In this document: positions 8,583 to 16,993 of the stretch, in pieces
Numbering within the stretch: position 1 is the stretch's first letter
Layout of the letters: every line of letters begins with the position of its first letter
Origin: JAAFIP01 sp043747295
Lineage (GTDB): Bacteria > Pseudomonadota > Gammaproteobacteria > Burkholderiales > Burkholderiaceae_C
Length of the DNA: 64,000 nt
Assembly (NCBI GenBank): GCA_043747295.1
Contig: JAYTPK010000093.1
Location: 1 to 64,000, forward strand
Direction of reading: 5' to 3'
Translations under genes and position numbers: made by a program
The notes under the pieces: model-generated
Databases searched by the model: none
Told to the model about the DNA's origin: nothing
The model's input: the letters and a program-made list of their open reading frames with translations, nothing else

Positions 8583-9809
8583 TCAGCCCGCGTTCGGTTT
8601 AGATATGGTTGTAAAGAGGTTGCCTGGATCAATGCCGCTGTACATCCACTTCAGGCCTGCAAACCCTGCCGAATCTTGGCCGCCTTGGAACATGCTGTTG
8701 CGCAGCTCACGCGTAGCGCCGCTGGCATGGTAGATGTCGCCATACAAGCGTGCAGTCAACTGTACGCGCGCCGTTCGTAAGTAGCGTTTTTCTTGGTAGG
8801 CCAAAAAAGCAGCAGCGAAGTCGCCCTGGTGGTGCTCCAGCGCCTTGCCCAGCACCACAGCGTCTTCTATGGCTTGGCCAGCACCTTGCGCTAGATATTG
8901 CAGCATAGGGTGGGCGGCATCGCCCAACAGCGTAACGCGGCCTTGGCTCCAGTTTTTAACAGGTTCGCGGTCGCACAGTACCCACATTTTCCAGACGTTG
9001 ATTTTGGCGAGCAATGCTTTGACAGTGGGGTGAGCGTCTTTGAAGCGTTCTGTTAACTCACTAGCGTCGCCAAAAGCATCCCACCCCTCATCGTATTTAT
9101 CGCTGTGAAAGACGGCAACTAGGTTAAACAACTCGCCTCTGCGCAACGGATAAGTGACCAGATGGGTTTTTTCGCCGCCCCACAGCTGCACTTCGTCGTT
9201 CCATAGCTCGGGCGGAACCTCTTCTTTTTTCAGCACCGCGCGGTAGGCAATATGGCCGCTAACGCGCGGTTTACCGTCACCCACAATGGCTTGGCGAATG
9301 TTGCTCCACAAGCCGTCGGCACCAATCAGCGCTGCGCCTTGTAGAGTTTCACCATTGGCCAGCTTGACGGTGACGCTGATTGTGTCCTGGGTGAAAGACT
9401 CAAACTTAGCGTTGGTGCGCAGTGTGATACCGGATTGGGCTTGGCAGGCATGGAGCAGCACGTCGTGAAGGTCTTTGCGGTAAATCACGCCATAAGCAAA
9501 GCCGTTGTAAGAGGCGCGTGCTGCGTCGCCCATTTGCACGCGCACCACTAGCTCGCCTGTGCGCACATCGCGCATACCCATGGCAGGTGGAAAGTAGGCT
9601 ACTGCATTGACTTTATCTGCTAAGCCTAGGTAGGCCAGCATTTTGAAAATGTTGGGTCCCAGCTGAATACCCGCGCCGATTTCACCAAACTCTGCTGCTT
9701 GCTCCAGCACGGTGACATGCAAGCCAATGCGTGCCAACACCAAAGCGGCAGTTAAACCGCCAATGCCACCGCCAGCGATCAAAACGGGAGTTGAAGTAGT
9801 TCGTGTCAT
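8583..9809 (-). CDS. FAD-dependent hydroxylase, probable 3-hydroxybenzoate 6-monooxygenase
   Basis: A 408-residue group A flavin monooxygenase. The dinucleotide-binding GGGIGG follows the start, a DG motif occurs in GADGLWSNIRQ, and the FAD-ribityl motif is LLGDAAHPMLQYLAQGAGQA. The pattern and length fit 3-hydroxybenzoate 6-hydroxylase, which makes gentisate using NADH and O2; salicylate hydroxylases are close relatives. Gentisate dioxygenase in the same operon favours the first reading. I chose the ATG ending at 9809 because the reading frame open upstream would run through the divergent promoter region. It is the first gene of an operon ending at the terminator near 2.7 kb. Confidence 0.85.
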   Translation of the reverse strand: MTRTTSTPVLIAGGGIGGLTAALVLARIGLHVTVLEQAAEFGEIGAGIQLGPNIFKMLAYLGLADKVNAVAYFPPAMGMRDVRTGELVVRVQMGDAARASYNGFAYGVIYRKDLHDVLLHACQAQSGITLRTNAKFESFTQDTISVTVKLANGETLQGAALIGADGLWSNIRQAIVGDGKPRVSGHIAYRAVLKKEEVPPELWNDEVQLWGGEKTHLVTYPLRRGELFNLVAVFHSDKYDEGWDAFGDASELTERFKDAHPTVKALLAKINVWKMWVLCDREPVKNWSQGRVTLLGDAAHPMLQYLAQGAGQAIEDAVVLGKALEHHQGDFAAAFLAYQEKRYLRTARVQLTARLYGDIYHASGATRELRNSMFQGGQDSAGFAGLKWMYSGIDPGNLFTTISKPNAG

Positions 9810-9826
9810 GGAATAATGATAAGTAC

Positions 9827-9839
9827 ACATATCATATGT
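9827..9839. promoter_or_regulatory. Candidate MarR operator in the gentisate divergent promoter
   Basis: A perfect inverted repeat, ACATAT-C-ATATGT, lies between the hydroxylase start and the MarR start. Palindromes of this size are typical of MarR-family dimers. About 5 bp downstream is the sequence ATGGTATTTACCCTA, which recurs with one mismatch upstream of another regulator at 30978-30992. Confidence 0.5.
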
Positions 9840-9899
9840 ATAAATGGTATTTACCCTAGGTTCAAACTCCAGTTCGTCACCTGTACACTTCAAGCAGTT

Positions 9900-10334
9900 A
9901 TGCCAAGTTTTGATTTCACCCATGCCCCTGGCCACTTAATTCGCCGAGCACACCAAAAATCTATCGCATTATTTAGTGAAGAAATGGCTGCTTTTGACGT
10001 GACAGCGGTGCAGTTTGCCATTTTGCAAACTTTGATGGATGCACCCGGTTCAGACCAAATTACAGTGGCCCAAAACGTAGCGCTTGACGCTGCTACCTCA
10101 GGCTCTGTGATTGGCAGGTTAGAGGCGCGGGGTTGGTTGCGCCGCGAGAGCGATGCGCAAGACAAGCGCCGCAAGCTGCTCTGGCTGACGCCTGAAGGCA
10201 AAAAGGCAGGCACCAAGATGCAGCGACATGCACGCAATGTTCAGGCTAAGTTAATGGCACCGCTGAGCACAGATGAGCAGCAGCAGCTGGTTGCGCTGCT
10301 GCATAAAATCAGCCTTGGCGACGAAACGCGCTAA
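9900..10334 (+). CDS. MarR-family transcriptional regulator of the gentisate operon
   Basis: A 144-residue winged-helix regulator starting at MPSFDFTHAPGHLIRRAHQ. The recognition region VALDAATSGSVIGRLEARGWLRR is followed by the wing DAQDKRRKLLWLTPEG, which is characteristic of MarR. It is transcribed divergently from the hydroxylase operon with an inverted repeat between them, so it is the likely repressor, released by an aromatic ligand. Its 3' end overlaps the convergent membrane-protein gene by 26 bp. Confidence 0.88.
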   Translation: MPSFDFTHAPGHLIRRAHQKSIALFSEEMAAFDVTAVQFAILQTLMDAPGSDQITVAQNVALDAATSGSVIGRLEARGWLRRESDAQDKRRKLLWLTPEGKKAGTKMQRHARNVQAKLMAPLSTDEQQQLVALLHKISLGDETR

Positions 10335-10818
10335 GCTCATCTCGCAGCCGCTCAAATTCGCTGATGACAAGTTTGTCTGAGGCGTAAAACACCGCAAATT
10401 TACCCAGCAGAGTGCGGCAATACAGGCGCGGCGCAATCAACCAGTCAAGGCCTGGCACGCGGATAAGCTTGACGTAGGCCAGCTCGCGCAGTTCAACATG
10501 TTTGTTCCATACAAAAGTTTGTTCAATGCTGTCGGTGTTCAAGATGGTGATGCTGGTCAAAATACACCACAAGGTATAGCCCATTAAGGCCAGGGCAGCG
10601 AGGGCCCAGTTTAGCCCTGAGGCCATGGCCTGGCCCGAGCCGCTATTGAGTTTGCCTGAAGACCACAGCGTAAATACCCAATAAGCGCACCAAGCCACAA
10701 TTGAGCACGCCAGCACCCGAAACGGCAAAGAAAAAGCCTTGCAACGCAGTGGTGTGCTGACAGGCTTAAACCGAAACGGCGGTGGACCTAGTTGGTTAAG
10801 CAGGTTAGGCGTAGTCAT
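10309..10818 (-). CDS. Membrane protein of unknown function with two N-terminal membrane segments
   Basis: A 169-residue protein with two predicted transmembrane helices (about residues 33-52 and 69-92) and a C-terminal soluble part containing LREL and VISEFERLRDELSAF. The fold resembles small PH-like membrane-anchored proteins, but I do not recognise a named family. It lies 14 bp after the second TRAP large permease gene on the same strand, so it probably shares its transcript, and it overlaps the marR 3' end. Confidence 0.6.
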   Translation of the reverse strand: MTTPNLLNQLGPPPFRFKPVSTPLRCKAFSLPFRVLACSIVAWCAYWVFTLWSSGKLNSGSGQAMASGLNWALAALALMGYTLWCILTSITILNTDSIEQTFVWNKHVELRELAYVKLIRVPGLDWLIAPRLYCRTLLGKFAVFYASDKLVISEFERLRDELSAFRRQG

Positions 10819-10832
10819 CAGGCTGCAGAGCC

Positions 10833-12416
10833 TTATTTCTTGTCTTTGAACAAATCGTCCATTTTCTTTTGTTCGTCGTCCGAGGCTTTATCTGCAGCGG
10901 CCTTGTCGGTGGCGGCATTTTCAGTAGCCGTGCCGGTGGTGCTAGGGGCCGAAATCGTGGCATTGAGCGCAGCCGCAGGGTCCTTAGAGGCGTTTTCTGC
11001 GTCTGTAGGAATCTCGATTTTGACTTTGTCCACATCGACCACAATTTCTTTGTCCAAAAACACTGTGACGGTTTGCGGTACAAAAATCACTACCACCACC
11101 AAAATCAATTGCATGATGACCCAAGGGATAGATCCTAGGTAAATGTCGTTGGACTTTACTGCCTCTGGAATGCGTTTTTCTTTGAATAAAGTATCTGCAA
11201 TACCGCGCAAATAGAATAATGCGAAACCAAAAGGCGGGTGCATAAAGCTGGTTTGTAGGTTCACGCACAACAGCACACCAAACCAGATCAGGTTGATGCC
11301 CAACTTGTCGGCCACAGGTGCCAGCATGGGCACAATAATGAAGGCGATTTCAAAGAAGTCTAAGAAGAACGCTAAGAAGAATACAAATATGTTCACCACA
11401 ATCAAGAAGCCGGTTTGACCACCGGGCAGGCCGGTGAGCAAATGCTCAACCCACTTAGCACCGTCTACGCCCTGGAACACTTGGCTGAACACGCGCGAGC
11501 CGATCAAGATAAACACCACCATGGCCGTTAAGCGCATGGTGCCAACCATGGCCTCCCATAGCAAAGCAGTACTCAGGCGCTTGTGCATAGCCGCCAAGAT
11601 CAAGCCACCCACTACGCCCATGGCACCTGCCTCAGTGGGCGTAGCAATAGCCGTTTTTTGGAACGGCAGACCACCCATCGACCCTAGCACCACAAAAATC
11701 AGCACAGCCGAAGGCACGATACCTTTTAAGCACTTACCCCACAGCGCCCAACCGTTTAAAGTGCGGGCTGACCTAGGCACGCCTGGAACGTAATGAGGTT
11801 TGAATCGGCTTAGTAAAAATGTATAAGCTGCAAAAAGCAAAATTTGCAAAATAGAGGGACCCCAAGCACCTTTGTACATATCGCCTACGGGCTTGCCTAA
11901 TTGGTCAGCCAGCACTACCAAAACAAGCGATGGTGGCACCAGTTGAGTGATGGTGCCTGAGGCTGCCAAAACGCCCGTGGCGTAGCGCATGTCGTAGCCG
12001 TAGCGCATCATCACGGGCAGTGAGATCAGTGCCATGGCAATCACTTGGCCTGCCACAGTGCCGGTAATGGCACCCAAAATGAAACCCACAATAATGACTG
12101 AGTAACCCAGGCCGCCTCTAACGGGGCCAAACAACTGGCCCATCGAGTCCAGCATGTCTTCTGCAAGCCCGCATTTTTCTAAAATCGTTCCCATGAAGGT
12201 AAAAAATGGAATCGCTAACAGCAAATCGTTAGACAAAATAGAGAACAAAGCCAGTGGCAAGTTGCTCATGTAGGCCGCTGGAAACCAACCCATGTGGATA
12301 GCGTAGAAGCCACTGCCCAAGCCCAGCGCAGCCAAAGAGAAGGCTACCGGAAAGCCAATCAGCATCACTATGATCAAGCCCGCGAACATAATCGGGGGGA
12401 AATTTTCAACTAGCAT
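10833..12416 (-). CDS. TRAP transporter large permease, DctM family, with long C-terminal tail
   Basis: A 527-residue DctM-type permease. The membrane core resembles the larger TRAP permeases, for example GAITGTVAGQVIAMALISLP and LVPPSLVLVVLAD. After the last membrane segment comes a 73-residue hydrophilic tail (about 455-527) rich in Ala, Thr, Asp and Lys, ending DDLFKDKK; most DctM proteins stop at the membrane. Its partner DctQ lies upstream, but there is no binding protein in this operon, so the receptor must be encoded elsewhere. The substrate is unknown. Confidence 0.88.
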   Translation of the reverse strand: MLVENFPPIMFAGLIIVMLIGFPVAFSLAALGLGSGFYAIHMGWFPAAYMSNLPLALFSILSNDLLLAIPFFTFMGTILEKCGLAEDMLDSMGQLFGPVRGGLGYSVIIVGFILGAITGTVAGQVIAMALISLPVMMRYGYDMRYATGVLAASGTITQLVPPSLVLVVLADQLGKPVGDMYKGAWGPSILQILLFAAYTFLLSRFKPHYVPGVPRSARTLNGWALWGKCLKGIVPSAVLIFVVLGSMGGLPFQKTAIATPTEAGAMGVVGGLILAAMHKRLSTALLWEAMVGTMRLTAMVVFILIGSRVFSQVFQGVDGAKWVEHLLTGLPGGQTGFLIVVNIFVFFLAFFLDFFEIAFIIVPMLAPVADKLGINLIWFGVLLCVNLQTSFMHPPFGFALFYLRGIADTLFKEKRIPEAVKSNDIYLGSIPWVIMQLILVVVVIFVPQTVTVFLDKEIVVDVDKVKIEIPTDAENASKDPAAALNATISAPSTTGTATENAATDKAAADKASDDEQKKMDDLFKDKK

Positions 12417-12473
12417 GTTGTGCTCAATTCGTAATTAATGAATAGGGTTAGTCGTGTTGATCGTGTTCAGAAA

Positions 12474-13013
12474 TTACTGAATCGGCTTCTCGTAATGGGT
12501 GTCCATTTCGTATTTGCCCGCTAGGTAGGCCACGCGTTTGATGATCTCTGAGAGGCCTTGCAACAAGAGCAAGCCGAAACCTACTGGCAGCGTCAAAATG
12601 GCAGGCCAGCGGATCAGGCCACCAGCGTTTTGACTCATTTCTTTAGACAAAAACGCTTGGTAGAAATAAGGCGCGCACATGTACAGCATGAGGCTAACTA
12701 CTGGCATCAAAAAAAACACCAGGCCGAATAAGTCAACGTACACCGGGCCATTGCCTTTAAGCTTGCCGTAGATCAGGTCTACCCGCACATGTTCGTTGAG
12801 CTTGAGCACAAACGGTGCGCCCAGCATGACGGTCACTGCAAACAAGTACCACTGAATTTCCAGCCAACCGTTAGAGCTCATGTCCAGGCCATAGCGGATA
12901 AAGGCGTTGCCTGCGCAAATCATGGCAGAGATAAACACCGCCCATGCAGCGAGTTTGCTAAACCGTTCGTTAACCCAGTCGATCGCCAAGGCAAACTTTA
13001 ATAATGCAGACAT
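12474..13013 (-). CDS. TRAP transporter small permease, DctQ family
   Basis: A 179-residue protein with four predicted membrane segments. The DctQ pattern is visible in NGWLEIQWYLFAVTVMLGAPF and LNEHVRVDLIYGKL, the hallmark of the longer small permeases paired with large DctM proteins. It is the first gene of a three-gene unit (DctQ, DctM, membrane protein) transcribed away from the EgtB-like gene. No DctP gene accompanies it. Confidence 0.85.
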   Translation of the reverse strand: MSALLKFALAIDWVNERFSKLAAWAVFISAMICAGNAFIRYGLDMSSNGWLEIQWYLFAVTVMLGAPFVLKLNEHVRVDLIYGKLKGNGPVYVDLFGLVFFLMPVVSLMLYMCAPYFYQAFLSKEMSQNAGGLIRWPAILTLPVGFGLLLLQGLSEIIKRVAYLAGKYEMDTHYEKPIQ

Positions 13014-13093
13014 GTTGTGCTCCGTTGCTAGTGGAGACTATTGTCGCAAAGACTGGCGCGCAAGCACTGGCAAAACCCTGACAGGGAATTTGC

Positions 13094-13103
13094 GGGTTAA
13101 CCC
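13094..13103. promoter_or_regulatory. Palindrome in the divergent region between the TRAP QM pair and the EgtB-like gene
   Basis: GGGTTAACCC is a perfect 10-bp palindrome lying between the dctQ start (13013) and the EgtB-like start (13177). It could be an operator for either transcript. No regulator gene is adjacent. Confidence 0.35.
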
Positions 13104-13176
13104 TAAATTACAGCGTGTGAACTTGCGCGTGAGTTCGGCACAAATACAGGCCAATCGGGTAGGGCGATAATGGCCC

Positions 13177-14475
13177 ATGCTAGCCAAAACCCCCTACGCT
13201 ATAGACTCTCCCGCCATTCGCCAAGCAGGGCGAGAGGTATTGTCTTTGGCCTTGATGGATGCGCGTAACCACACGCTGCACACCATGGCGCAGTTTGAAA
13301 AAACCATCCCCGAATTGCGTTTTGCCAGCGACCTGTCGGTACCGCGCATTGCCGAGGCGCTGCCACCGCTGTGGTTACTGGGCTATGTGGGCTGGTTTCA
13401 AGAGTGGTGGATTGGCCGCAACACGCAGCGCAGCTTGGGTAGTCAGTGCCCGGCGCAGCCAGTGCGGCTGGCTTCGATAGAGCCCAGTGCTGATGCCAGC
13501 TGGAACCCCGCCATGCTCAACCGGTCTGACCGCTGGGTGCAAAGCCAACCCGAGCTTGGCGATATCAAAGCCTATTTGCTGGAAACCTTAGAAAGCACAT
13601 TAGAGACGCTGGAGAAGACGGATGACAGCGACGATGCGCTGTACTTTTATCGCCTTGCACTAGCGCGTGAAGACCAAATTGGCGAGCAGTTTATGGTGAT
13701 GGCACAGGCCTTGGGTTTAAAAATTCAGGTGCCAACCAGCCCAGTTTTCACGCACCGTGCACCACTGGCGCTGCCTGCTACGCGCTGGATGCTGGGTGCG
13801 CAAGTGGCGGGCTTGCAAGTAGCGGGCGCGCGCGCGGCAGGGTCGCAATCTGTGGGGTTCTCGTGGGACAACGAGCACCGTGCCCACGAAGTGCGGGTGC
13901 CTGAGTTTGAAATCGACGCTCAGCCGGTGAGCTGGGCGCAGTATGTTGAGTTTATTGACGACGGTGGCTATGACGACGCTGCACACTGGTCACCCAAAGG
14001 CTGGGAATGGCTGCAAGACCAGGCCGCACGCGAGGGCAGGCGCGGCCCGCGCTATGTTGACCAAATTGGTGTAGCCAGCGGCGCAGTGCTGACCACACGC
14101 TTTGGCCACACCCAGCGCGCTGCCGGGCAAAGCAGCGCCTTGCATGTAACGTGGTACGAGGCCCAGGCCTATGCCCGCTGGGCGGGCCGCAGGTTGGCCA
14201 CTGAGGTGGAGTGGGAGATAGCAGCGCACAAGGCGCAGGGCCAAGGCTTTAGATGGGGCGATGTGTGGGAATGGACTGCGAACACCTTTAGCCCTTTTGG
14301 AGGCTTTGTTGCGGGGCCGTGGGCCAACTACAGCACTAAAAGTTTTGAGCATTGCAAGGTGCTGCGCGGCGGCTCGTTTGCTACGCGTGCGCGGATGAAG
14401 CAGCCTACTTTTCGCGGGTTTGCTTTGCCGCAGGAGGACGGTGGGTTTTGGGGCTTTCGCACCTGCGCGGTTTAA
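13177..14475 (+). CDS. EgtB/SenA-like protein (DinB plus FGE-sulfatase domains) lacking the iron-binding histidines
   Basis: A 432-residue protein with the two-domain layout of ergothioneine synthase EgtB and selenoneine synthase SenA: an N-terminal DinB-like four-helix bundle and a C-terminal formylglycine-generating-enzyme-like domain ending in VLRGGSFATRARM and FWGFRTCAV. EgtB enzymes bind iron through one His in a GHxxWF motif and two in HExxH. Here these read GYVGWF (Tyr70) and REDQI (Arg164, Ile168), so all three predicted ligands are replaced. No EgtD, SenB or SenC gene is nearby. It is either a non-iron homologue with another role or an inactive enzyme. The reading frame is intact. 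Confidence 0.75.
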   Translation: MLAKTPYAIDSPAIRQAGREVLSLALMDARNHTLHTMAQFEKTIPELRFASDLSVPRIAEALPPLWLLGYVGWFQEWWIGRNTQRSLGSQCPAQPVRLASIEPSADASWNPAMLNRSDRWVQSQPELGDIKAYLLETLESTLETLEKTDDSDDALYFYRLALAREDQIGEQFMVMAQALGLKIQVPTSPVFTHRAPLALPATRWMLGAQVAGLQVAGARAAGSQSVGFSWDNEHRAHEVRVPEFEIDAQPVSWAQYVEFIDDGGYDDAAHWSPKGWEWLQDQAAREGRRGPRYVDQIGVASGAVLTTRFGHTQRAAGQSSALHVTWYEAQAYARWAGRRLATEVEWEIAAHKAQGQGFRWGDVWEWTANTFSPFGGFVAGPWANYSTKSFEHCKVLRGGSFATRARMKQPTFRGFALPQEDGGFWGFRTCAV

Positions 14476-14495
14476 CCCCAGCAGATCACGTCGAA

Positions 14496-14599
14496 GTACA
14501 AAGAGCCGTTGAAAACACTAAAACAGCTCTTTTACCAACGAAATATGCCGATAGTCCAAGTATTCATTGATTATGTAGCTATTAATTTTATAGCATTCA
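14496..14599 (+). repeat. Dispersed repeat copy 2, long form
   Basis: A long copy of about 104 bp. The left arm (GTACAAAGA..., then CACTAAAACAGC, then TTTACCAACGAAATATGCC) leads into the core ATAGTCCAAGTATTCATTG and the AT-rich inverted repeat GCTATTAATTTTATAGC. The left arm is shared with the copy at 44179-44279. It lies between the EgtB-like gene and tupB. Confidence 0.8.
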
Positions 14600-14678
14600 T
14601 GGATAACGCCTAGCTTTAGCGCACAGCCTGCAAGTTAAAATCTGAGCCATATTATGTTGATAAAAGTAGCATTTCTCT

Positions 14679-15383
14679 GTGGCTGATAGTGTGTTGATAG
14701 CGCTGCGTTTGATCAGCGACGCCGACCCTGCGCTGTGGGCCATCATTGCCCGCTCGGTGGCAGTCAGTGCGCTGGCATGCGCGCTGGCCAGCGCCGCCGG
14801 GCTGTGGCTGGGCGCCTGGCTAGGCGTTGCGCGGTTTACTGGGCGCACGGCGGTGCTGGCGGTGCTGGGCACGTTGCTGGCCGTGCCCTCAGTGGTGGTG
14901 GGGCTGCTGGTGTATTTACTGCTCTCGCGCAGCGGGCCGTTGGGGCATCTAGGGTGGTTGTTCTCCTTTAAAGCCATGGTGATAGCCCAAGCGCTGCTGG
15001 TGCTGCCCGTAGTGGTAGCACTGACGCGCCAAACCATTGAAGACGCGCACACTGCCCACGGCGAGCAGTTGCAAGCCATGGGCGCTGGTGTGCTGTGGCG
15101 CAGCCTGATATTGGCCTGGGACGAGCGTTATGCGTTGCTGATGGTGCTCATCACTGCGTTTGGCCGCGCTATCTCTGAGGTGGGGGCCGTTATGGTGGTG
15201 GGCGGCAATATTGACGGGTTTACCCGCGTGATGACCACGGCGATTGCTCTAGAAACCAGTAAAGGCGACCTACCGCTGGCCTTGGCGCTGGGCGCGGTGC
15301 TGCTGCTGATCGTGCTGCTGCTTAACGCTGCCGTGGCTGGACTAAAAGCCTGGCGCGAGCGCGTAGAGGCGCAAACGCTATGA
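14679..15383 (+). CDS. tupB: Tungstate ABC transporter permease TupB
   Basis: A 234-residue inner-membrane permease with about five membrane segments. The EAA-type loop that docks the ATPase is visible around AFGRAISEVGAVMVVGGNIDG, a TupB/WtpB-like signature. The start is GTG at 14679; a second GTG at 14691 is also possible, and no strong ribosome-binding site decides between them. Its stop overlaps the tupC start by 4 bp. The order permease, ATPase, binding protein and the TupA-type receptor point to tungstate rather than molybdate or sulfate. Confidence 0.87.
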   Translation: MADSVLIALRLISDADPALWAIIARSVAVSALACALASAAGLWLGAWLGVARFTGRTAVLAVLGTLLAVPSVVVGLLVYLLLSRSGPLGHLGWLFSFKAMVIAQALLVLPVVVALTRQTIEDAHTAHGEQLQAMGAGVLWRSLILAWDERYALLMVLITAFGRAISEVGAVMVVGGNIDGFTRVMTTAIALETSKGDLPLALALGAVLLLIVLLLNAAVAGLKAWRERVEAQTL

Positions 15384-16060
15384 GCATCATTAACATCCAA
15401 GCTGCCGATGTATGGTTTGGCCGGGTGCAAGCGCTGCAAGGCGTGTCGCTGCAAGTGCAGCGCGGTGAATGTGTGGCTTTGGTAGGTGCTAACGGCAGTG
15501 GTAAAAGCACGCTGCTGCGCTTGGCCTACGGCCTCGTGCCGCCTACGCAGGGCAGTGTGGCGCTGCAGGCGCAGGTAGGGCAAGTGCAGTGTGCTTTTGT
15601 CTTTCAGCGCCCATTTGTGCTGCGCGCCTCAGTGCTGACCAATGTAGCGTTACCTGCCTGGCTGCGCGGCGCTAGCTGGGCGCAGGCCAAGCTGCGCGCC
15701 ATGCAGGCGCTGGGGCAGGTTGATTTGCAGGCGCTGGCTACCCGCCAAGCGCGCACCTTGTCGGGTGGGCAGCAGCAGCGGTTAACATTTGCACGCGCCT
15801 TAATTGCCCATCCCGATGTGCTTCTGCTAGACGAGCCTACCGCCAGCCTAGCGCCCGAGGCCAAGCGCGATGTGGAGGCCCTGATTGCGCAATGTACGCA
15901 GCGCGGTATGACGGTGCTGTTTGCCAGCCATAACCTAGGCCAAGTCAAACGCCTGGCCAGCCGAGTGGTGCAGATAGAGGCTGGGCGCGTGGTGGCTAAC
16001 TTGCCTACTGCAGAGTTTTTTGCGCCGAATGCCAGCACCGATCTGCGTGCTGAGCTATAA
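15380..16060 (+). CDS. tupC: Tungstate ABC transporter ATPase TupC
   Basis: A 226-residue ABC ATPase. Walker A is GANGSGKST, the signature is LSGGQQQR, and Walker B is VLLLDEPTA followed by the H-loop FASHN. It energises uptake through TupB. It is translationally coupled to tupB (ATGA overlap) and followed 31 bp later by tupA, a gap filled by a dispersed repeat. Confidence 0.9.
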   Translation: MSIINIQAADVWFGRVQALQGVSLQVQRGECVALVGANGSGKSTLLRLAYGLVPPTQGSVALQAQVGQVQCAFVFQRPFVLRASVLTNVALPAWLRGASWAQAKLRAMQALGQVDLQALATRQARTLSGGQQQRLTFARALIAHPDVLLLDEPTASLAPEAKRDVEALIAQCTQRGMTVLFASHNLGQVKRLASRVVQIEAGRVVANLPTAEFFAPNASTDLRAEL

Positions 16061-16075
16061 ATGATGTTTTTAAGC

Positions 16076-16141
16076 CTTTTACCAACGAAATATGCCGATA
16101 GTCCAAGTATTTATTACCCAGACAGCTATTAAATTCATAGT
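16076..16141 (+). repeat. Dispersed repeat copy 3, supplying the tupA start
   Basis: TTTTACCAACGAAATATGCC, then ATAGTCCAAGTATTTATTAC, then GCTATTAAATTCATAG. The ATG within it (16092) is the apparent start codon of tupA, and the repeat encodes about the first 17 residues of that protein. Confidence 0.8.
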
Positions 16142-16925
16142 AAGGGTGCTGTCCCTGAGTGCGCTGTGCGCAGCCAGTTGGGCGCAGCCGTTGGTGATTG
16201 CGTCCACCACATCCACCGAGCAGTCAGGCTTGTTTGGGCATCTGCTGCCCATGTTCGCGCGCGCTACGGGGATTGAGACCAAAGTGTTGGCCTTGGGCAC
16301 CGGGCAGGCGCTGGACGTAGCGCGGCGCGGCGACGCTGATGTGCTGCTAGTGCACGACAAGCTGGCCGAAGACAAGTTTGTCGCCGAGGGCTTTGGTGTG
16401 CAGCGTTTGGCCGTGATGTACAACGACTTTGTTGTCGTAGGCCCCACGGCTGACCCTGCCAAGGTATCGGGCCGCAGCGTGAGCAACGCGCTACAGCGCA
16501 TCGCCCAGACTGATGCAGTCTTTATCTCACGCGGGGATAAGTCAGGCACCCACGCCGCCGAGCTGAGCTTTTGGGCCACGCTACCCGCGCCCGATAAAAA
16601 AGGCGCTGGATACAAAGCCTGTGGCTGCAGCATGGGCGCCGCGCTGAATATGGCCGCTGCCACACCGGGCTATACCTTGGCCGACCGCGGGACTTGGCTG
16701 AATTTTAAAAACCGCAGTGGTTTGGTGGTTTTGGTGGAGGGCGATACCCGCCTATTTAACCCCTATGGTGTGATCGCCGTGAACCCAGCTAAGCACCCGC
16801 ACGTCAACCACCGCGCAGCCCAAGCCTTTGTTCAATGGATTACTTCGGCTGCAGGGCAGGCAGCCATTGCAGATTATAAAATTGAAGGGCAGGCGGTGTT
16901 CTTTCCTAACGCCGCTACAAAATAA
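16092..16925 (+). CDS. tupA: Tungstate-binding periplasmic protein TupA
   Basis: A 277-residue periplasmic receptor. The mature protein begins with VIASTTSTEQSG, the TTS ligand motif of TupA. It continues with VLALGTGQALDVARRGDADV and VMYNDFVVVGP, all characteristic of tungstate-specific TupA. The start ATG and about 17 N-terminal residues (MPIVQVFITQTAIKFIV) come from a copy of the dispersed repeat. The real signal peptide seems to use the K and R in this stretch as its charged part, followed by VLSLSALCAASWA. No Shine-Dalgarno sequence precedes the ATG, so translation may rely on readthrough from tupC. Tungstate uptake fits the tungsten enzyme genes at 19.7-23.9 kb. Confidence 0.9.
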   Translation: MPIVQVFITQTAIKFIVRVLSLSALCAASWAQPLVIASTTSTEQSGLFGHLLPMFARATGIETKVLALGTGQALDVARRGDADVLLVHDKLAEDKFVAEGFGVQRLAVMYNDFVVVGPTADPAKVSGRSVSNALQRIAQTDAVFISRGDKSGTHAAELSFWATLPAPDKKGAGYKACGCSMGAALNMAAATPGYTLADRGTWLNFKNRSGLVVLVEGDTRLFNPYGVIAVNPAKHPHVNHRAAQAFVQWITSAAGQAAIADYKIEGQAVFFPNAATK

Positions 16926-16993
16926 ACCTGTCCTGCAAGCCACATGCGCCCTCAGCCCCATACTGCCAATGAGACAATAGCCATCTTCACGCT

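Noticed and set aside
14679..16925. Molybdate or sulfate transporter identity for the ABC system
   Set aside because: The receptor has the TTS motif and GTGQALDVARRGDADV signature of TupA, and a tungsten enzyme is nearby.
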